Source: Pseudomonas sp. Irchel 3A7 (GTDB lineage: Bacteria; Pseudomonadota; Gammaproteobacteria; Pseudomonadales; Pseudomonadaceae). Taken from it: a stretch of 64,000 nt of DNA. This document shows, in pieces, positions 34,228 through 43,861 of this stretch. A program made the translations under genes and the position numbers. The notes below the pieces were generated by a model that saw only the letters and a program-made list of their open reading frames with translations, made no database searches and had not been told where the DNA came from. The stretch is from the NCBI RefSeq assembly GCF_900187565.1, contig NZ_FYED01000011.1, positions 186,001 to 250,000 on the forward strand. Reading direction: 5' to 3'. Every line of letters starts with the position of its first letter. Position 1 is the first letter of the stretch.

Positions 34228-36545
34228 GCCGGTTACCGAATGATTTTGCCCTGAGCAACCTCAGCCGCCGTGGTTTCCTCAAGGGTGTGGGTGCTACTGG
34301 TGCCCTGGTGGTCGCTGCGAGCTGGGGCTGGCAAGACGTTTTTGCCGAAGAAAAAGAGAAGAAATTCGGCGCCGACGGCATGCCCAATGGCTGGATCGAT
34401 GATCCCAAGGTTTACGTCAGCATCGCCACTGATGGCACGGTGACTGTGGTTTGCAACCGCTCGGAAATGGGCCAGGGCGTTCGTACCAGTCTGACCATGG
34501 TCGTGGCCGATGAACTGGAAGCCGACTGGGCGCGGGTCAAAGTGAAGCAGGCGCCGGGCGACGAGATACGCTTCGGCAACCAGGACACCGACGGTTCGCG
34601 CAGTATGCGCCACTGGTTCGAGCCGATGCGCCGTTGTGGTGCCGCCGCGCGGACCATGCTGGAACAGGCCGCTGCCGACCACTGGAAAGTGCCAGTGGGC
34701 GAATGCCATGCGCAACTGCATAAAGTCATCCACAAACCTTCCGGACGCGAGCTGGAGTATGGCGCCCTGGCCGCTGCTGCCAGTGCCTTGGCCGTACCGG
34801 CGCGTGACAGCCTGAGGCTCAAGGAGCCATCGGAATTCCGCTACATCGGCAAGGAAGGTACCAAGGCCATCGACGGTGACGACATCGTCAACGGTCGCGC
34901 CGTGTATGGCGCCGACGTGCATTTCGACGGCATGCTGTTCGCCACGATTGCCCGGCCGGCGGTGTATGGCGGCAAGGTCAAGAGTTTCGATGCCGCGGCG
35001 GCAATGAAGGTCCCTGGCGTGGTCAAGGTCGTGCAGATCGAGAGCCGACCGCTGCCATCGGAGTTTCAACCGCTGGGCGGCGTCGCTGTGGTGGCGAACA
35101 ATACCTGGGCGGCGATCAAGGGCCGCGAGGCATTGAAAATCGAATGGGATGACGGTCCCAACGCCAGCTACGACTCCATTGCTTACCGCAAGGCGCTGGA
35201 AGCCGCGTCCCTGAAACCCGGCAAAGTGGTGCGCAACACCGGCAACATCGACGAAGCCATGAAAAGCGCCGACAGTACGCTGGAAGCATCCTACTACCTG
35301 CCGCATTTGTCACAGTCGCCGATGGAGCCAATGGTCGCCATCGCCCGTTACAACGATGGCGTGTGCGAAGCCTGGGGGCCGAGCCAGGCGCCGCAAGTCA
35401 CCCGCGAACGGATTGGCGAACGCCTGGGCGTGCCATTCGACAAGGTCACCTTCAATGTCACCTTGCTTGGCGGTGGTTTTGGTCGCAAGTCCAAGCCTGA
35501 CTTCATCATCGAAGCGGCCATCCTGGCCAAGGAATTCCCTGGCAAGGCGGTGCGGGTGCAATGGACCCGTGAAGACGACATCCATTGCTCCTACTTCCAC
35601 ACGGTGTCGGTCGAACACCTCAAGGCCAGCCTTAACAAGGATGGCCTGCCGTCCGGCTGGTTGCACCGTACGGTGGCGCCGAGCATCACTGCGTTGTTCG
35701 CACCGGGCATGAATCACGAGGCGGCTTTCGAGTTGGGCATGGGTTTCACCAACATGGCTTATGCGATTCCCAACATCCGCCTGGAAAACCCCGAGGCGAC
35801 CGTCCATACCCGCGTGGGCTGGTACCGCTCGGTGTCGAACATTCCTCATGGCTTTGCCATTCAGAGCTTTATCGACGAATTGGCGCACAAGGCCAAGGAA
35901 GACCCGCTCAAGTACCAGATCAAGCTGCTCGGCCCTGATCGGCAGATCGATCCACGTACCTTGAGTGAAGAGTGGAACTACGGCGAATCGCCCGAGCGTT
36001 ATCCGATCGACACTGCGCGGTTGCGTACGGTGCTGGAAACCGCCGCCAAAGCCGCCGGTTGGGGGCGCGAGGTGCCGAAGGGCCGGGGCCTGGGTCTGGC
36101 GGTGCATTACAGCTTCGTGACCTACGTGGCGGCGGTAATCGAGGTCGAAGTCAAAGACGATGGCACGTTGATCGTGCACAAGGCTGATATCGCCGTGGAC
36201 TGCGGGCCGCAGATCAACCCCGAGCGGATTCGCGCGCAATTCGAAGGTGCCTGTGTCATGGGCCTGGGCAACGCGGTGTTGGGTGAGATCAGTTTCAAGG
36301 ACGGCAAGGTCCAGCAGGACAACTTCCACATGTACGAAGTGGCGCGCATGTCGCTGGCGCCGAAGGAAGTCACCGTGCATCTGGTCACACCGCCGGGCAC
36401 CGTGCCGTTGGGCGGTGTCGGCGAGCCGGGTGTGCCGCCGATTGCCCCGGCACTGTGCAACGCGATATTCGCCGCCACGGGTAAACGTATCCGCGACCTG
36501 CCGGTTCGTTACCAGCTGCAGGGCTGGAATAAGGCGGGAGCCTGA
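34224..36545 (+). CDS. Molybdopterin-binding large subunit with Tat signal (isoquinoline 1-oxidoreductase beta-like)
   Basis: A 773-residue catalytic subunit that binds the Mo cofactor. A twin-arginine signal (SRRGFLK, 14-20, then a hydrophobic stretch ending near DVFA) indicates folded export to the periplasm or outer face of the inner membrane, probably carrying the small subunit along. Family motifs include NRSEMGQGVRTSL, VTLLGGGFGRK, RVGWYRSV and PLGGVGEPGVPP with the catalytic Glu. The usual electron acceptor would be a cytochrome, but none is encoded here. IorB-like; the substrate is unknown. Confidence 0.92.
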   Translation: MSRLPNDFALSNLSRRGFLKGVGATGALVVAASWGWQDVFAEEKEKKFGADGMPNGWIDDPKVYVSIATDGTVTVVCNRSEMGQGVRTSLTMVVADELEADWARVKVKQAPGDEIRFGNQDTDGSRSMRHWFEPMRRCGAAARTMLEQAAADHWKVPVGECHAQLHKVIHKPSGRELEYGALAAAASALAVPARDSLRLKEPSEFRYIGKEGTKAIDGDDIVNGRAVYGADVHFDGMLFATIARPAVYGGKVKSFDAAAAMKVPGVVKVVQIESRPLPSEFQPLGGVAVVANNTWAAIKGREALKIEWDDGPNASYDSIAYRKALEAASLKPGKVVRNTGNIDEAMKSADSTLEASYYLPHLSQSPMEPMVAIARYNDGVCEAWGPSQAPQVTRERIGERLGVPFDKVTFNVTLLGGGFGRKSKPDFIIEAAILAKEFPGKAVRVQWTREDDIHCSYFHTVSVEHLKASLNKDGLPSGWLHRTVAPSITALFAPGMNHEAAFELGMGFTNMAYAIPNIRLENPEATVHTRVGWYRSVSNIPHGFAIQSFIDELAHKAKEDPLKYQIKLLGPDRQIDPRTLSEEWNYGESPERYPIDTARLRTVLETAAKAAGWGREVPKGRGLGLAVHYSFVTYVAAVIEVEVKDDGTLIVHKADIAVDCGPQINPERIRAQFEGACVMGLGNAVLGEISFKDGKVQQDNFHMYEVARMSLAPKEVTVHLVTPPGTVPLGGVGEPGVPPIAPALCNAIFAATGKRIRDLPVRYQLQGWNKAGA

Positions 36546-37528
36546 TGGACAGCGTCGATCTGAACGTCCTGCGCAGCGTGCTGGAGTGGCGTCGCGCCGG
36601 TCAGCGGGTGGTGTTGTACAGCGTGGTCCAGACCTGGGGTACTGCACCCCGGGCGCCTGGCGCCATGCTGGCGTTGCGTGAAGATGGCGTGGTGATTGGT
36701 TCGGTGTCCGGTGGCTGCGTAGAGGATGACCTGATTGCGCGGTTGCACGACGGCCGAATTCCGGCCGATGGGCCTCCGGTGCAACTGATCACCTACGGCG
36801 TGACCCGCGAGGAGGCAGCGCGTTTTGGTTTGCCATGCGGTGGCACATTGCGTCTGACCGAAGAGCGCGTAGGCGACCCGGCATGGGTCGCCGAGTTACT
36901 GATGCGCTGCGAGGCCCATGAAATCGTGGCGCGTTCGCTTGATATCGCAAGCGGGGAAGTTGTTCTGCAGCCAGCCAGCAAAACGGATGCGTTGGTGTTT
37001 GACGGGCAGACCCTGCGTGCGATCTATGGCCCGCGCTGGCGCTTGTTGCTGATCGGTGCGGGGCAGCTGTCCCGTTATGTCGCCGAGATGGCGCGGCTTC
37101 TGGATTTCGAAGTGCTGATCTGCGATCCGCGCAGCGAATTTGTCTACGGCTGGGAAGAACAGCACGGCCGGTTTGTCTCGGGCATGCCCGACGAGGCTGT
37201 GCTGAATATTCAGACCGACGAACGCACGGCCATCGTCGCTTTGACCCACGACCCGCGTCTGGATGACATGGCGCTGCTCACGGCCCTCGACTCCAGGGCT
37301 TTTTATGTCGGCGCGCTGGGCTCGCGGGTCAACAGCCAGAAACGTCGGGATAATCTGGCTCAACTAGGCTTGTCGCAGCAGTCCATCGAACGGCTGCACG
37401 GTCCGATTGGCCTGCACATTGGCAGCCATAGCCCGGCGGAAATCGCTTTGTCGCTGATGGCCGAGATTGTGGCGATCAAGAATGGCGTGGAGCTGAAACA
37501 GAAAAAGCCGTTGCGGGAGGGCGCATGA
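36545..37528 (+). CDS. XdhC/CoxI-family Mo-cofactor maturation protein
   Basis: A 327-residue XdhC-type protein, which binds molybdenum cofactor and promotes its sulfuration and insertion into xanthine-oxidase-family enzymes. It has the N-terminal XdhC domain (TWGTAPRAPGAML; GSVSGGCVEDDL) and the C-terminal Rossmann domain (LLIGAGQLSRYVAEMA; GALGSRVNSQKR). It starts within the stop of the large subunit and overlaps the next gene by 4 bp, so it serves this enzyme. Confidence 0.9.
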   Translation: MDSVDLNVLRSVLEWRRAGQRVVLYSVVQTWGTAPRAPGAMLALREDGVVIGSVSGGCVEDDLIARLHDGRIPADGPPVQLITYGVTREEAARFGLPCGGTLRLTEERVGDPAWVAELLMRCEAHEIVARSLDIASGEVVLQPASKTDALVFDGQTLRAIYGPRWRLLLIGAGQLSRYVAEMARLLDFEVLICDPRSEFVYGWEEQHGRFVSGMPDEAVLNIQTDERTAIVALTHDPRLDDMALLTALDSRAFYVGALGSRVNSQKRRDNLAQLGLSQQSIERLHGPIGLHIGSHSPAEIALSLMAEIVAIKNGVELKQKKPLREGA

Positions 37529-38115
37529 GCGAACCTATCGGTGTCATCGTTCTGGCAGCGGGGCAGGGCAGCCGGTTTCGGCAGGTTGCAGGCGATGAAA
37601 AGGACAAGTTGCTGGCGGACTGTACGGGGCTTGATGACGCTGTCCGTTCGGTGATCGAGCAGGTGCTGGTGAATTTGCCGGCTGAACTGGACAGGCGTGT
37701 ATTGGTGACCACCGCGGATCGCCCGCAAGTCATCCGTATGGCCAAGGCCTATGGCTGCGAGATCGTGCTGGTCGAGTCGACCGGAATGGGTGACAGCATT
37801 GCGGCAGGGGTGGCGGCGTGTGCGCAGCTCAATGGCTGGTTGATGGTGCTGGGGGATATGCCGTTTATCCTGCCGTCCAGCATTGGGCAGGTCGTGGCGC
37901 AAGTTGTCGATGATTGCATCAGTGTGCCGGTGCAGGAGGGCGAATTCGGACATCCCGTGGGGTTTGGTCGCAACTTTGGTCCGGGGTTGATGGCATTATC
38001 CGGTGACCGCGGGGCCAAGGCATTGTTTGCGCAGGGTCGGGTGGTTGAAGTAACGGTGGATGATCCCGGTGTGTTGTGGGATGTGGATGTGCCTGAAAAG
38101 CTGGTCTTTGTCTGA
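37525..38115 (+). CDS. MobA/MocA-like nucleotidyltransferase for Mo-cofactor modification
   Basis: A 196-residue GT-A-fold enzyme with the signature VIVLAAGQGSRF and the metal-binding LGDMPFI. Enzymes of this group add CMP to Mo-molybdopterin to give the MCD cofactor used by xanthine-oxidase-family hydroxylases. Its lysine after the glycine loop is shifted (DEKDKLLAD). As last gene of the operon it probably finishes the cofactor for the two-subunit hydroxylase. Confidence 0.87.
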   Translation: MSEPIGVIVLAAGQGSRFRQVAGDEKDKLLADCTGLDDAVRSVIEQVLVNLPAELDRRVLVTTADRPQVIRMAKAYGCEIVLVESTGMGDSIAAGVAACAQLNGWLMVLGDMPFILPSSIGQVVAQVVDDCISVPVQEGEFGHPVGFGRNFGPGLMALSGDRGAKALFAQGRVVEVTVDDPGVLWDVDVPEKLVFV

Positions 38116-38120
38116 TAGAT

Positions 38121-38214
38121 CGCTTCGCGGGCAAGCCACGCTCCCACAGGTCTTGTGTCGCTTGCATAATCATTGAACGACGCAAGACCTGTGGGAGCGG
38201 TGCTTGCCCGCGAT
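38121..38214. repeat. Inverted REP pair (diverged type)
   Basis: Long arms TCGCGGGCAAGCCACGCTCC and GGAGCGGTGCTTGCCCGCGA, each extended by CACAGGTCTTG/CAAGACCTGTG, flank a central 27 bp. They lie between the convergent molybdenum-hydroxylase operon and rne. Confidence 0.75.
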
Positions 38215-38252
38215 GAACGATAACGCGGTTTACCTGTTTTACAGCAGACATG

Positions 38253-38290
38253 AAAAAAGCCCCGCCTGGGTTCACCAGGCGGGGCTTTTT
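38253..38290 (-). terminator. Bidirectional terminator between mocA-like gene and rne
   Basis: A 16-bp stem (AAAAAGCCCCGCCTGG / CCAGGCGGGGCTTTTT) with a 5-base loop, A-rich on one side and T-rich on the other, sits 14 bp past the rne stop. Confidence 0.9.
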
Positions 38291-38304
38291 AGTGGCCGAC
38301 GGAA

Positions 38305-41300
38305 TCAGACGAGCGGTTTAGGCTCGTGCTCTTTTTCCTGGGCCTGTTCGTGTTGCTCTACTGCTTCCTGCACGGAGCGCGGGGCTTCGTGGATCACGGA
38401 TTCAGCTGGCTCGGCAGCGACCTCGGCAACCGGGGCAGGCGCTGCCTCGACGACTTCAGCAGCTCCTGGCGCCGGTTCTTCAGCGACAACCGCTTCAACC
38501 GAAGCAGCAGCGGCAGCCAGTTCGGCTTCCTTCTGCAGGCGCTCGGCTTCACGCTTGCGACGACGCACTTCACGCGGGTCGTTCGGCGCACGACCGCTTG
38601 GCGTCAGGGCGCTGACAGGCGCGGCTTCGACCACTGCAGCAGGCGCTTCGGCAACAACCGGTGCTTCAACTGCAGGAGCAGGTTCGGCAGCGGCAACCAC
38701 TGGCTCGGAGATCATGGCCTCAGCCACTTCGGCTTCAGCGGCTGGTGCCGGTGCTGGTGCCTCGGCTACAGTTGGCTCGGCAACCCAGTTGAACGCGGTT
38801 TGCTCTTCGCGAACTTCACGAACGGTTTCGGTCACGGTTTCGGTTACAGCTTCGACCACAGGTTCTGCAATCACGGCAGGCGCTTCGGCGACGATGGCAG
38901 GCTCGGCGGCAGCTTCAACTACTGGCTGTGCCTCAGGCGCGGGTGCCAATTCGACTTCCGGCGATGCGGTGGTTTCGACCGGTGTTGTCGCTTCAACGAC
39001 TGGCGCTTCGACCGGAGCTGTCTCCAGGGTGGCGGCAGTGGCGCGTTCGGCTTGCTCGTTGGCCTGTGCTTCGGCCGGAGCGCTGATCACGGTGCTGGCA
39101 ACGGCTGCGGTAACAGCCAGGCCGGCGGCCAGATCGGCAGTGCTTGGCGCTTCGCTGCTTTCGCCGGACTCGGAGTCATCCGAACCTTCGATCACATTGC
39201 CGTTGGCATCACGCTGACGCTCGCGACGGTTGCTGCGACGACGCTGGCCACGGGAGCGGCGGCGTGGGCGATCGCCTTCGGCGCCGTCCTGACCTTCTTC
39301 CTGCAGTTGCTCTTCGTTGGTTGGCAGCTCTTCTTCGGCAACGGCAGCAGCGGCTTGCTCGGCGCGCGGTTGACGTTCTTCACGCGGTGGGCGTGGAGCG
39401 CGCTCTTCCCGTGGCTGACGGGCCGGACGTTCTTCAGCGGTAGCAGCGGCGGCCGGAGCGGCATCCAGAGGCTCGCGCAGTTCACGTACACGCTCTTCAC
39501 GCTCGCCACGTGGCTTGCGGTCTTCACGCGGAGCACGCGGTGCACGTTCTTCACGGGGCGCGCGAGGTGCGCGTTCTTCGCGAGCTACCGCCGGGGTTTC
39601 TTCGCGGGCTTCGCGTGGCTGACGCTCTTCGCGTGGTTCACGTGGTGCGCGTTCTTCACGCGGTGCACGTTCCTCGCGAGGCTTGCGTTCTTCATCGCGG
39701 CGACCGTTACGGTTGCGGCTCTGCTGACGACCGTTGCGGCGCTCTTCGTTGCGGGCAGGGCGCTCGGCAGCCGGTTTTTCAACCACGACCGGAGCGGCAG
39801 GCTCTTCCTTGGTGGCGAACAGGCTGACCAGCGACTTCACCAGGCCTTTGAACAGGCTTGGCTCTGGTGCGGCGACCGGTGCAGCAACCGGAGCGACGAC
39901 TTCGGTTGGAACCGGAGCGTTGGCGCGGGCCGGAGCCGTCTTGACCGCGGCTTCCTGGCGAACCAGGGTGCGGGTCGCAGCGGCTGGCTGGACTTCTTCC
40001 ACTTCGGCAGCGGCAGCGGCGATTTCGTAGCTGGACTGGTTGGTGGCAGCTTCCGGGCTGTCATCGCGCAGGCGCTGAACTTCGAAGTGCGGCGTTTCGA
40101 GGTGATCGTTCGGCAGAATGACGATGCGGGCACGGGTGCGCAGTTCGATCTTGGTGATCGAGTTGCGTTTTTCGTTGAGCAGGAATGCTGCGACCGGGAT
40201 CGGCACCTGGGCGCGCACTTCGGCAGTGCGGTCTTTCAGGGCTTCTTCTTCTATCAGGCGCAGGATCGCCAGCGACAGCGATTCAACGTCACGGATGATG
40301 CCGGTGCCGCTGCAGCGAGGGCAAACGATGCCACTGCTTTCACCCAGGGATGGACGCAGGCGCTGACGGGACATTTCCAGCAGGCCGAAGCGCGAGATAC
40401 GGCCGACTTGCACGCGAGCGCGGTCGGCTTCCAGGCATTCGCGGACTTTCTCTTCCACGGCGCGCTGGTTCTTGGCTGGGGTCATGTCGATGAAGTCGAT
40501 GACGATCAGGCCGCCGATGTCGCGCAGGCGCAACTGACGGGCGATTTCTTCGGCGGCTTCAAGGTTGGTCTGCAGGGCGGTTTCTTCGATGTCGCTGCCT
40601 TTGGTGGCGCGCGCCGAGTTGATGTCGATGGACACCAGGGCTTCGGTCGGATCGATCACGATGGAGCCGCCGGAAGGCAGTTCGACGACGCGCTGGAAGG
40701 CGGTCTCGATCTGGCTTTCGATCTGGAAGCGGTTGAACAGTGGAACGCTGTCTTCGTACAGCTTGATCTTGCTGGCGTACTGCGGCATGACCTGGCGAAT
40801 GAAGGTCAGGGCTTCGTCCTGGGCTTCGACGCTGTCGATCAGCACTTCGCCGATGTCCTGGCGCAGGTAATCGCGGATGGCGCGGATGATCACGTTGCTT
40901 TCCTGGTAGATCAGGAATGGCGCGGAACGATCCAGCGACGCTTCTTTGATGGCGGTCCAGAGTTGCAGCAGGTAATCGAGGTCCCACTGCATTTCTTCGC
41001 TGCTGCGGCCCAGGCCGGCAGTGCGCACGATCAGACCCATGTCGGCCGGGGCAACCAGACCGTTCAGGGCTTCACGCAGTTCATTACGCTCTTCACCTTC
41101 GATGCGACGGGAAATACCGCCGGCACGCGGGTTGTTCGGCATCAGTACCAGGTAACGACCGGCCAGGCTGATGAAGGTGGTCAGGGCAGCGCCCTTGTTG
41201 CCACGCTCTTCTTTTTCGACCTGCACGATGACTTCCTGGCCTTCGCTCAGGACGTCCTTGATATTGACGCGGCCTTCGGGGGCCTTCTTGAAGTATTCGC

Positions 41301-41523
41301 GGGAGATTTCTTTGAGGGGCAGGAAGCCGTGGCGCTCAGAGCCAAAATCGACAAAGGCAGCTTCAAGGCTTGGTTCGATGCGAGTAATCCGGCCTTTATA
41401 GATGTTGGCCTTCTTCTGCTCGCGTGCACCGGATTCGATGTCCAGGTCGTAGAGGCGCTGGCCATCTACCAGTGCAACACGCAACTCTTCAGGTTGAGTT
41501 GCGTTAATCAGCATTCTTTTCAT
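38305..41523 (-). CDS. rne: Ribonuclease E
   Basis: RNase E is the main endoribonuclease for mRNA decay and rRNA/tRNA processing and scaffolds the degradosome at the inner membrane. The 1072-residue protein has the S1 domain at the N-terminus (ANIYKGRITRIEPSLEAAFVDFG), the catalytic DNase I-like core (IDINSARATKG; VIDFIDM) and the Zn-link CPRCSGTG at about 404. The C-terminal half is low-complexity: Arg-rich repeats such as REERAPR for RNA binding, then long Ala/Val/Glu/Pro tracts ending HEPKPLV. ATG 41523 gives MKRMLINATQPEELR. A long leader precedes it. Confidence 0.96.
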   Translation of the reverse strand: MKRMLINATQPEELRVALVDGQRLYDLDIESGAREQKKANIYKGRITRIEPSLEAAFVDFGSERHGFLPLKEISREYFKKAPEGRVNIKDVLSEGQEVIVQVEKEERGNKGAALTTFISLAGRYLVLMPNNPRAGGISRRIEGEERNELREALNGLVAPADMGLIVRTAGLGRSSEEMQWDLDYLLQLWTAIKEASLDRSAPFLIYQESNVIIRAIRDYLRQDIGEVLIDSVEAQDEALTFIRQVMPQYASKIKLYEDSVPLFNRFQIESQIETAFQRVVELPSGGSIVIDPTEALVSIDINSARATKGSDIEETALQTNLEAAEEIARQLRLRDIGGLIVIDFIDMTPAKNQRAVEEKVRECLEADRARVQVGRISRFGLLEMSRQRLRPSLGESSGIVCPRCSGTGIIRDVESLSLAILRLIEEEALKDRTAEVRAQVPIPVAAFLLNEKRNSITKIELRTRARIVILPNDHLETPHFEVQRLRDDSPEAATNQSSYEIAAAAAEVEEVQPAAATRTLVRQEAAVKTAPARANAPVPTEVVAPVAAPVAAPEPSLFKGLVKSLVSLFATKEEPAAPVVVEKPAAERPARNEERRNGRQQSRNRNGRRDEERKPREERAPREERAPREPREERQPREAREETPAVAREERAPRAPREERAPRAPREDRKPRGEREERVRELREPLDAAPAAAATAEERPARQPREERAPRPPREERQPRAEQAAAAVAEEELPTNEEQLQEEGQDGAEGDRPRRRSRGQRRRSNRRERQRDANGNVIEGSDDSESGESSEAPSTADLAAGLAVTAAVASTVISAPAEAQANEQAERATAATLETAPVEAPVVEATTPVETTASPEVELAPAPEAQPVVEAAAEPAIVAEAPAVIAEPVVEAVTETVTETVREVREEQTAFNWVAEPTVAEAPAPAPAAEAEVAEAMISEPVVAAAEPAPAVEAPVVAEAPAAVVEAAPVSALTPSGRAPNDPREVRRRKREAERLQKEAELAAAAASVEAVVAEEPAPGAAEVVEAAPAPVAEVAAEPAESVIHEAPRSVQEAVEQHEQAQEKEHEPKPLV

Positions 41524-42167
41524 GTAGTACCGTCGGTTTCCGGGCTGCCGGAAACGGCGTTCGGCACACACGACTTCTCACGGTCGGTGTCAGGTGCGTC
41601 GGGAGTGGTTGGCCATTCCCGTGTCCAGCGATGTCCGGCCAATGTGGGCCTGCATCGCGACGTACGCGTCCTGCTTGCTGTGGCTACTTAAGCACTCAGT
41701 CAGGAGGAGGAATCAACCGGCGGCTGTGGACGAGATGAAGCGTCTTGATAAAGCCTATTGCTACACAGTCCAGCGGTTGTGCATCTCCACCCTACACGTA
41801 TCCCTGATAATTCGGGTGCTGCCGCGCGCAGAATCCGCAGCGGGTTGGCATTTACCGTGAGCTCCGAAAGGGGAGGTCACGCATCATGGCTAATTTAGGC
41901 GTTTGTTTCCGAAGCGTTCGCTCGGGGTCATTCGCAGCTGACTGCACTTTGTGAACTGGCCGTGAATATGGCTCGCGTGGCGAGTGAAAAACTCTGCTTT
42001 GCGGCGTGATTCAGGCCTCATGTCACCTGCGCTCGTTACACCTGCAAACTCCACCGTTACGTAGCTAAAGCCCCGTAGGACGGCCTCGCGTCCTGGTGAA
42101 TTGCGTTGGTCAGGGCCGGTTTTTGACCGTTGGTCCGCTGTCCAGGCCGCTTTTGGCGGCGTTCGCG
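41524..42167 (-). other. Long untranslated leader of rne
   Basis: The 702 bp between rne and rluC hold no convincing gene. The best minus-strand promoter is at 42168-42196, giving an rne leader of roughly 640 nt. In E. coli the rne leader mediates autoregulation by RNase E; this one has comparable position and contains a strong hairpin next to the start codon. The length is inferred from the promoter match only. Confidence 0.55.
41536..41555 (-). promoter_or_regulatory. Hairpin just upstream of the rne start codon
   Basis: GTTTCCGG and CCGGAAAC form a perfect 8-bp stem with a 4-base loop, ending 12 nt before the rne ATG. It could mask or present the ribosome-binding region and take part in autoregulation. 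Confidence 0.5.
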
Positions 42168-42196
42168 ACTATAGCAGTAATGATTAAGTGCTTCAA
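42168..42196 (-). promoter_or_regulatory. Candidate sigma-70 promoter of rne
   Basis: Read on the minus strand: TTGAAG, 17 bp, TATAGT. It starts 30 bp upstream of the divergent rluC ATG. Confidence 0.6.
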
Positions 42197-42225
42197 TTCC
42201 ATAAAAAATTGATATCATCCGCGCC

Positions 42226-43188
42226 ATGACGACTACTGCCCCCTCGACTCCAGGCGTACAACTGCTTGAGGTCTCGCCGGAATATGCCGGCCAACGTATT
42301 GATAACTTCCTTCTCGCTCGGCTCAAAGGCGTGCCCAAGACCTTGATTTACCGCATTTTGCGCAAAGGCGAAGTGCGTGTGAACAAGGGCCGGATCAAGC
42401 CCGAATACAAGCTGCAAGCGGGCGATATCGTGCGCGTGCCGCCGGTTCGCGTGCCTGAGCGTGACGAGCCGGTGCCCCTGGCCCAAGGGCTGTTGCAGCG
42501 GCTCGAAGCCTCGATTGTCTATGAAGACAAGGCGCTGATCGTGATCAACAAGCCCGCCGGGATCGCGGTCCATGGCGGCAGCGGCCTGAGCTTCGGCGTG
42601 ATCGAAGCCTTCCGCCAGTTGCGCCCTGACGCCAAGGAGCTTGAACTGGTCCATCGCCTGGATCGGGACACCTCCGGCCTGCTGATGATTGCCAAAAAAC
42701 GCAGCATGCTGCGTCACTTGCACACAGCGCTGCGCGGCGATGGCGTCGATAAGCGCTACATGGCGCTGGTTCGTGGTAATTGGGCTTCTTCGATCAAACA
42801 GGTCCGCGCGCCGCTGGGCAAGAGCAATCTGCGCTCCGGTGAGCGTATGGTCGAGGTCGACGAGGAGGAGGGCAAGGAGTCTGTGACCGTGTTCAAGGTC
42901 CTGCGTCGCTTTGGCGACTTTGCCACCATGATCGAGGCCAAGCCGATCACCGGTCGAACCCACCAGATTCGCGTCCATACCCTGCACGCCGGGCACTGCA
43001 TCGCCGGCGACACCAAGTACGGCGATGACGATTTCAGCAAGGAAATCCGTGATCTGGGTGGTAAGCGGCTGTTTCTGCACGCCTACATGCTGACCGTGCC
43101 GCTGCCCGATGGTGGCGAGCTGAAGCTTCAGGCGCCTGTCGATGAAATGTGGGCAAAAACCGTGGAGCGCCTGAGTGCACCCATCTGA
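42226..43188 (+). CDS. rluC: 23S rRNA pseudouridine(955/2504/2580) synthase
   Basis: RluC modifies three uridines of 23S rRNA. The 320-residue protein has an N-terminal S4 domain (QRIDNFLLARLKGVPKTLIYRILRKGEVRVN region) and the RluA-type catalytic domain with HRLDRDTSGLL (catalytic Asp). ATG 42226. It is divergent from rne, the conserved arrangement, and overlaps the next gene by 14 bp. Confidence 0.95.
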   Translation: MTTTAPSTPGVQLLEVSPEYAGQRIDNFLLARLKGVPKTLIYRILRKGEVRVNKGRIKPEYKLQAGDIVRVPPVRVPERDEPVPLAQGLLQRLEASIVYEDKALIVINKPAGIAVHGGSGLSFGVIEAFRQLRPDAKELELVHRLDRDTSGLLMIAKKRSMLRHLHTALRGDGVDKRYMALVRGNWASSIKQVRAPLGKSNLRSGERMVEVDEEEGKESVTVFKVLRRFGDFATMIEAKPITGRTHQIRVHTLHAGHCIAGDTKYGDDDFSKEIRDLGGKRLFLHAYMLTVPLPDGGELKLQAPVDEMWAKTVERLSAPI

Positions 43189-43837
43189 TTACAAACTGCT
43201 GGTCTTCGATTGGGATGGCACGTTGGCCGATTCCATTGGTCGGATTGTCGAAGCGATGCACGTGGCATCCGAACGATCCGGTTTCCCGTTGCGTGATGAT
43301 TTCGCCGTCAAGGGCATCATCGGCCTGGGGTTGCCGGAGGCGATCCGAACGTTGTATCCCGAAATTGGTGATGCAGAGCTGGTGGCGTTTCGTCAGCACT
43401 ATGCGGATCATTACATCGCGTCAGAGGCAGTGCCTTCGCCGTTGTTCGAGGGTGTAGTCGAGTCGCTCGAAGCGTTTCGAACCGAGGGTTATCATCTGGC
43501 TGTCGCGACCGGCAAGGCGCGTCGTGGGCTGGACCGGGTGCTGAAATCCCACGGCTGGGAAGGTTACTTCGACATCACTCGCGCGGCCGACGAGACTGCC
43601 AGCAAGCCACATCCGCTGATGCTTGAACAGATCCTTGCCCATTGCGACGTTCGCCCGGAGCAGGCGTTGATGGTCGGCGACTCGTCCTTCGATTTGCAGA
43701 TGGCGCGCAATGCCGGCATGGACTCGGTGGCTGTCAGCTATGGCGCCCAGTCGATCGATGCGCTGAAGTTGTTCGAGCCGCGGCTGGCCATTGATCGCTT
43801 TTCAGAATTGCATGCCTGGCTCAGTCAGCGGGCTTAA
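43175..43837 (+). CDS. HAD-family hydrolase (phosphoglycolate phosphatase-like)
   Basis: A 220-residue HAD subfamily IA enzyme with motif I FDWDGTLADS, motif II VATGK, motif III lysine in SKPHP and motif IV VGDSSFDLQMA. The start is GTG 43175, inside rluC (14-bp overlap), so it is translationally coupled; it corresponds to PA2974. The substrate is probably a small phosphometabolite but not predictable. Confidence 0.9.
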   Translation: MHPSDYKLLVFDWDGTLADSIGRIVEAMHVASERSGFPLRDDFAVKGIIGLGLPEAIRTLYPEIGDAELVAFRQHYADHYIASEAVPSPLFEGVVESLEAFRTEGYHLAVATGKARRGLDRVLKSHGWEGYFDITRAADETASKPHPLMLEQILAHCDVRPEQALMVGDSSFDLQMARNAGMDSVAVSYGAQSIDALKLFEPRLAIDRFSELHAWLSQRA

Positions 43838-43861
43838 TAGGTTTTTGCTGGGGTAGATGGT

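Noticed and set aside
38326..41691. A 1121-codon plus-strand open frame antisense to rne
   Set aside because: It mirrors the repetitive C-terminal half of RNase E; composition (Phe/Gly/Arg-rich) is that of a shadow frame and there is no start signal.
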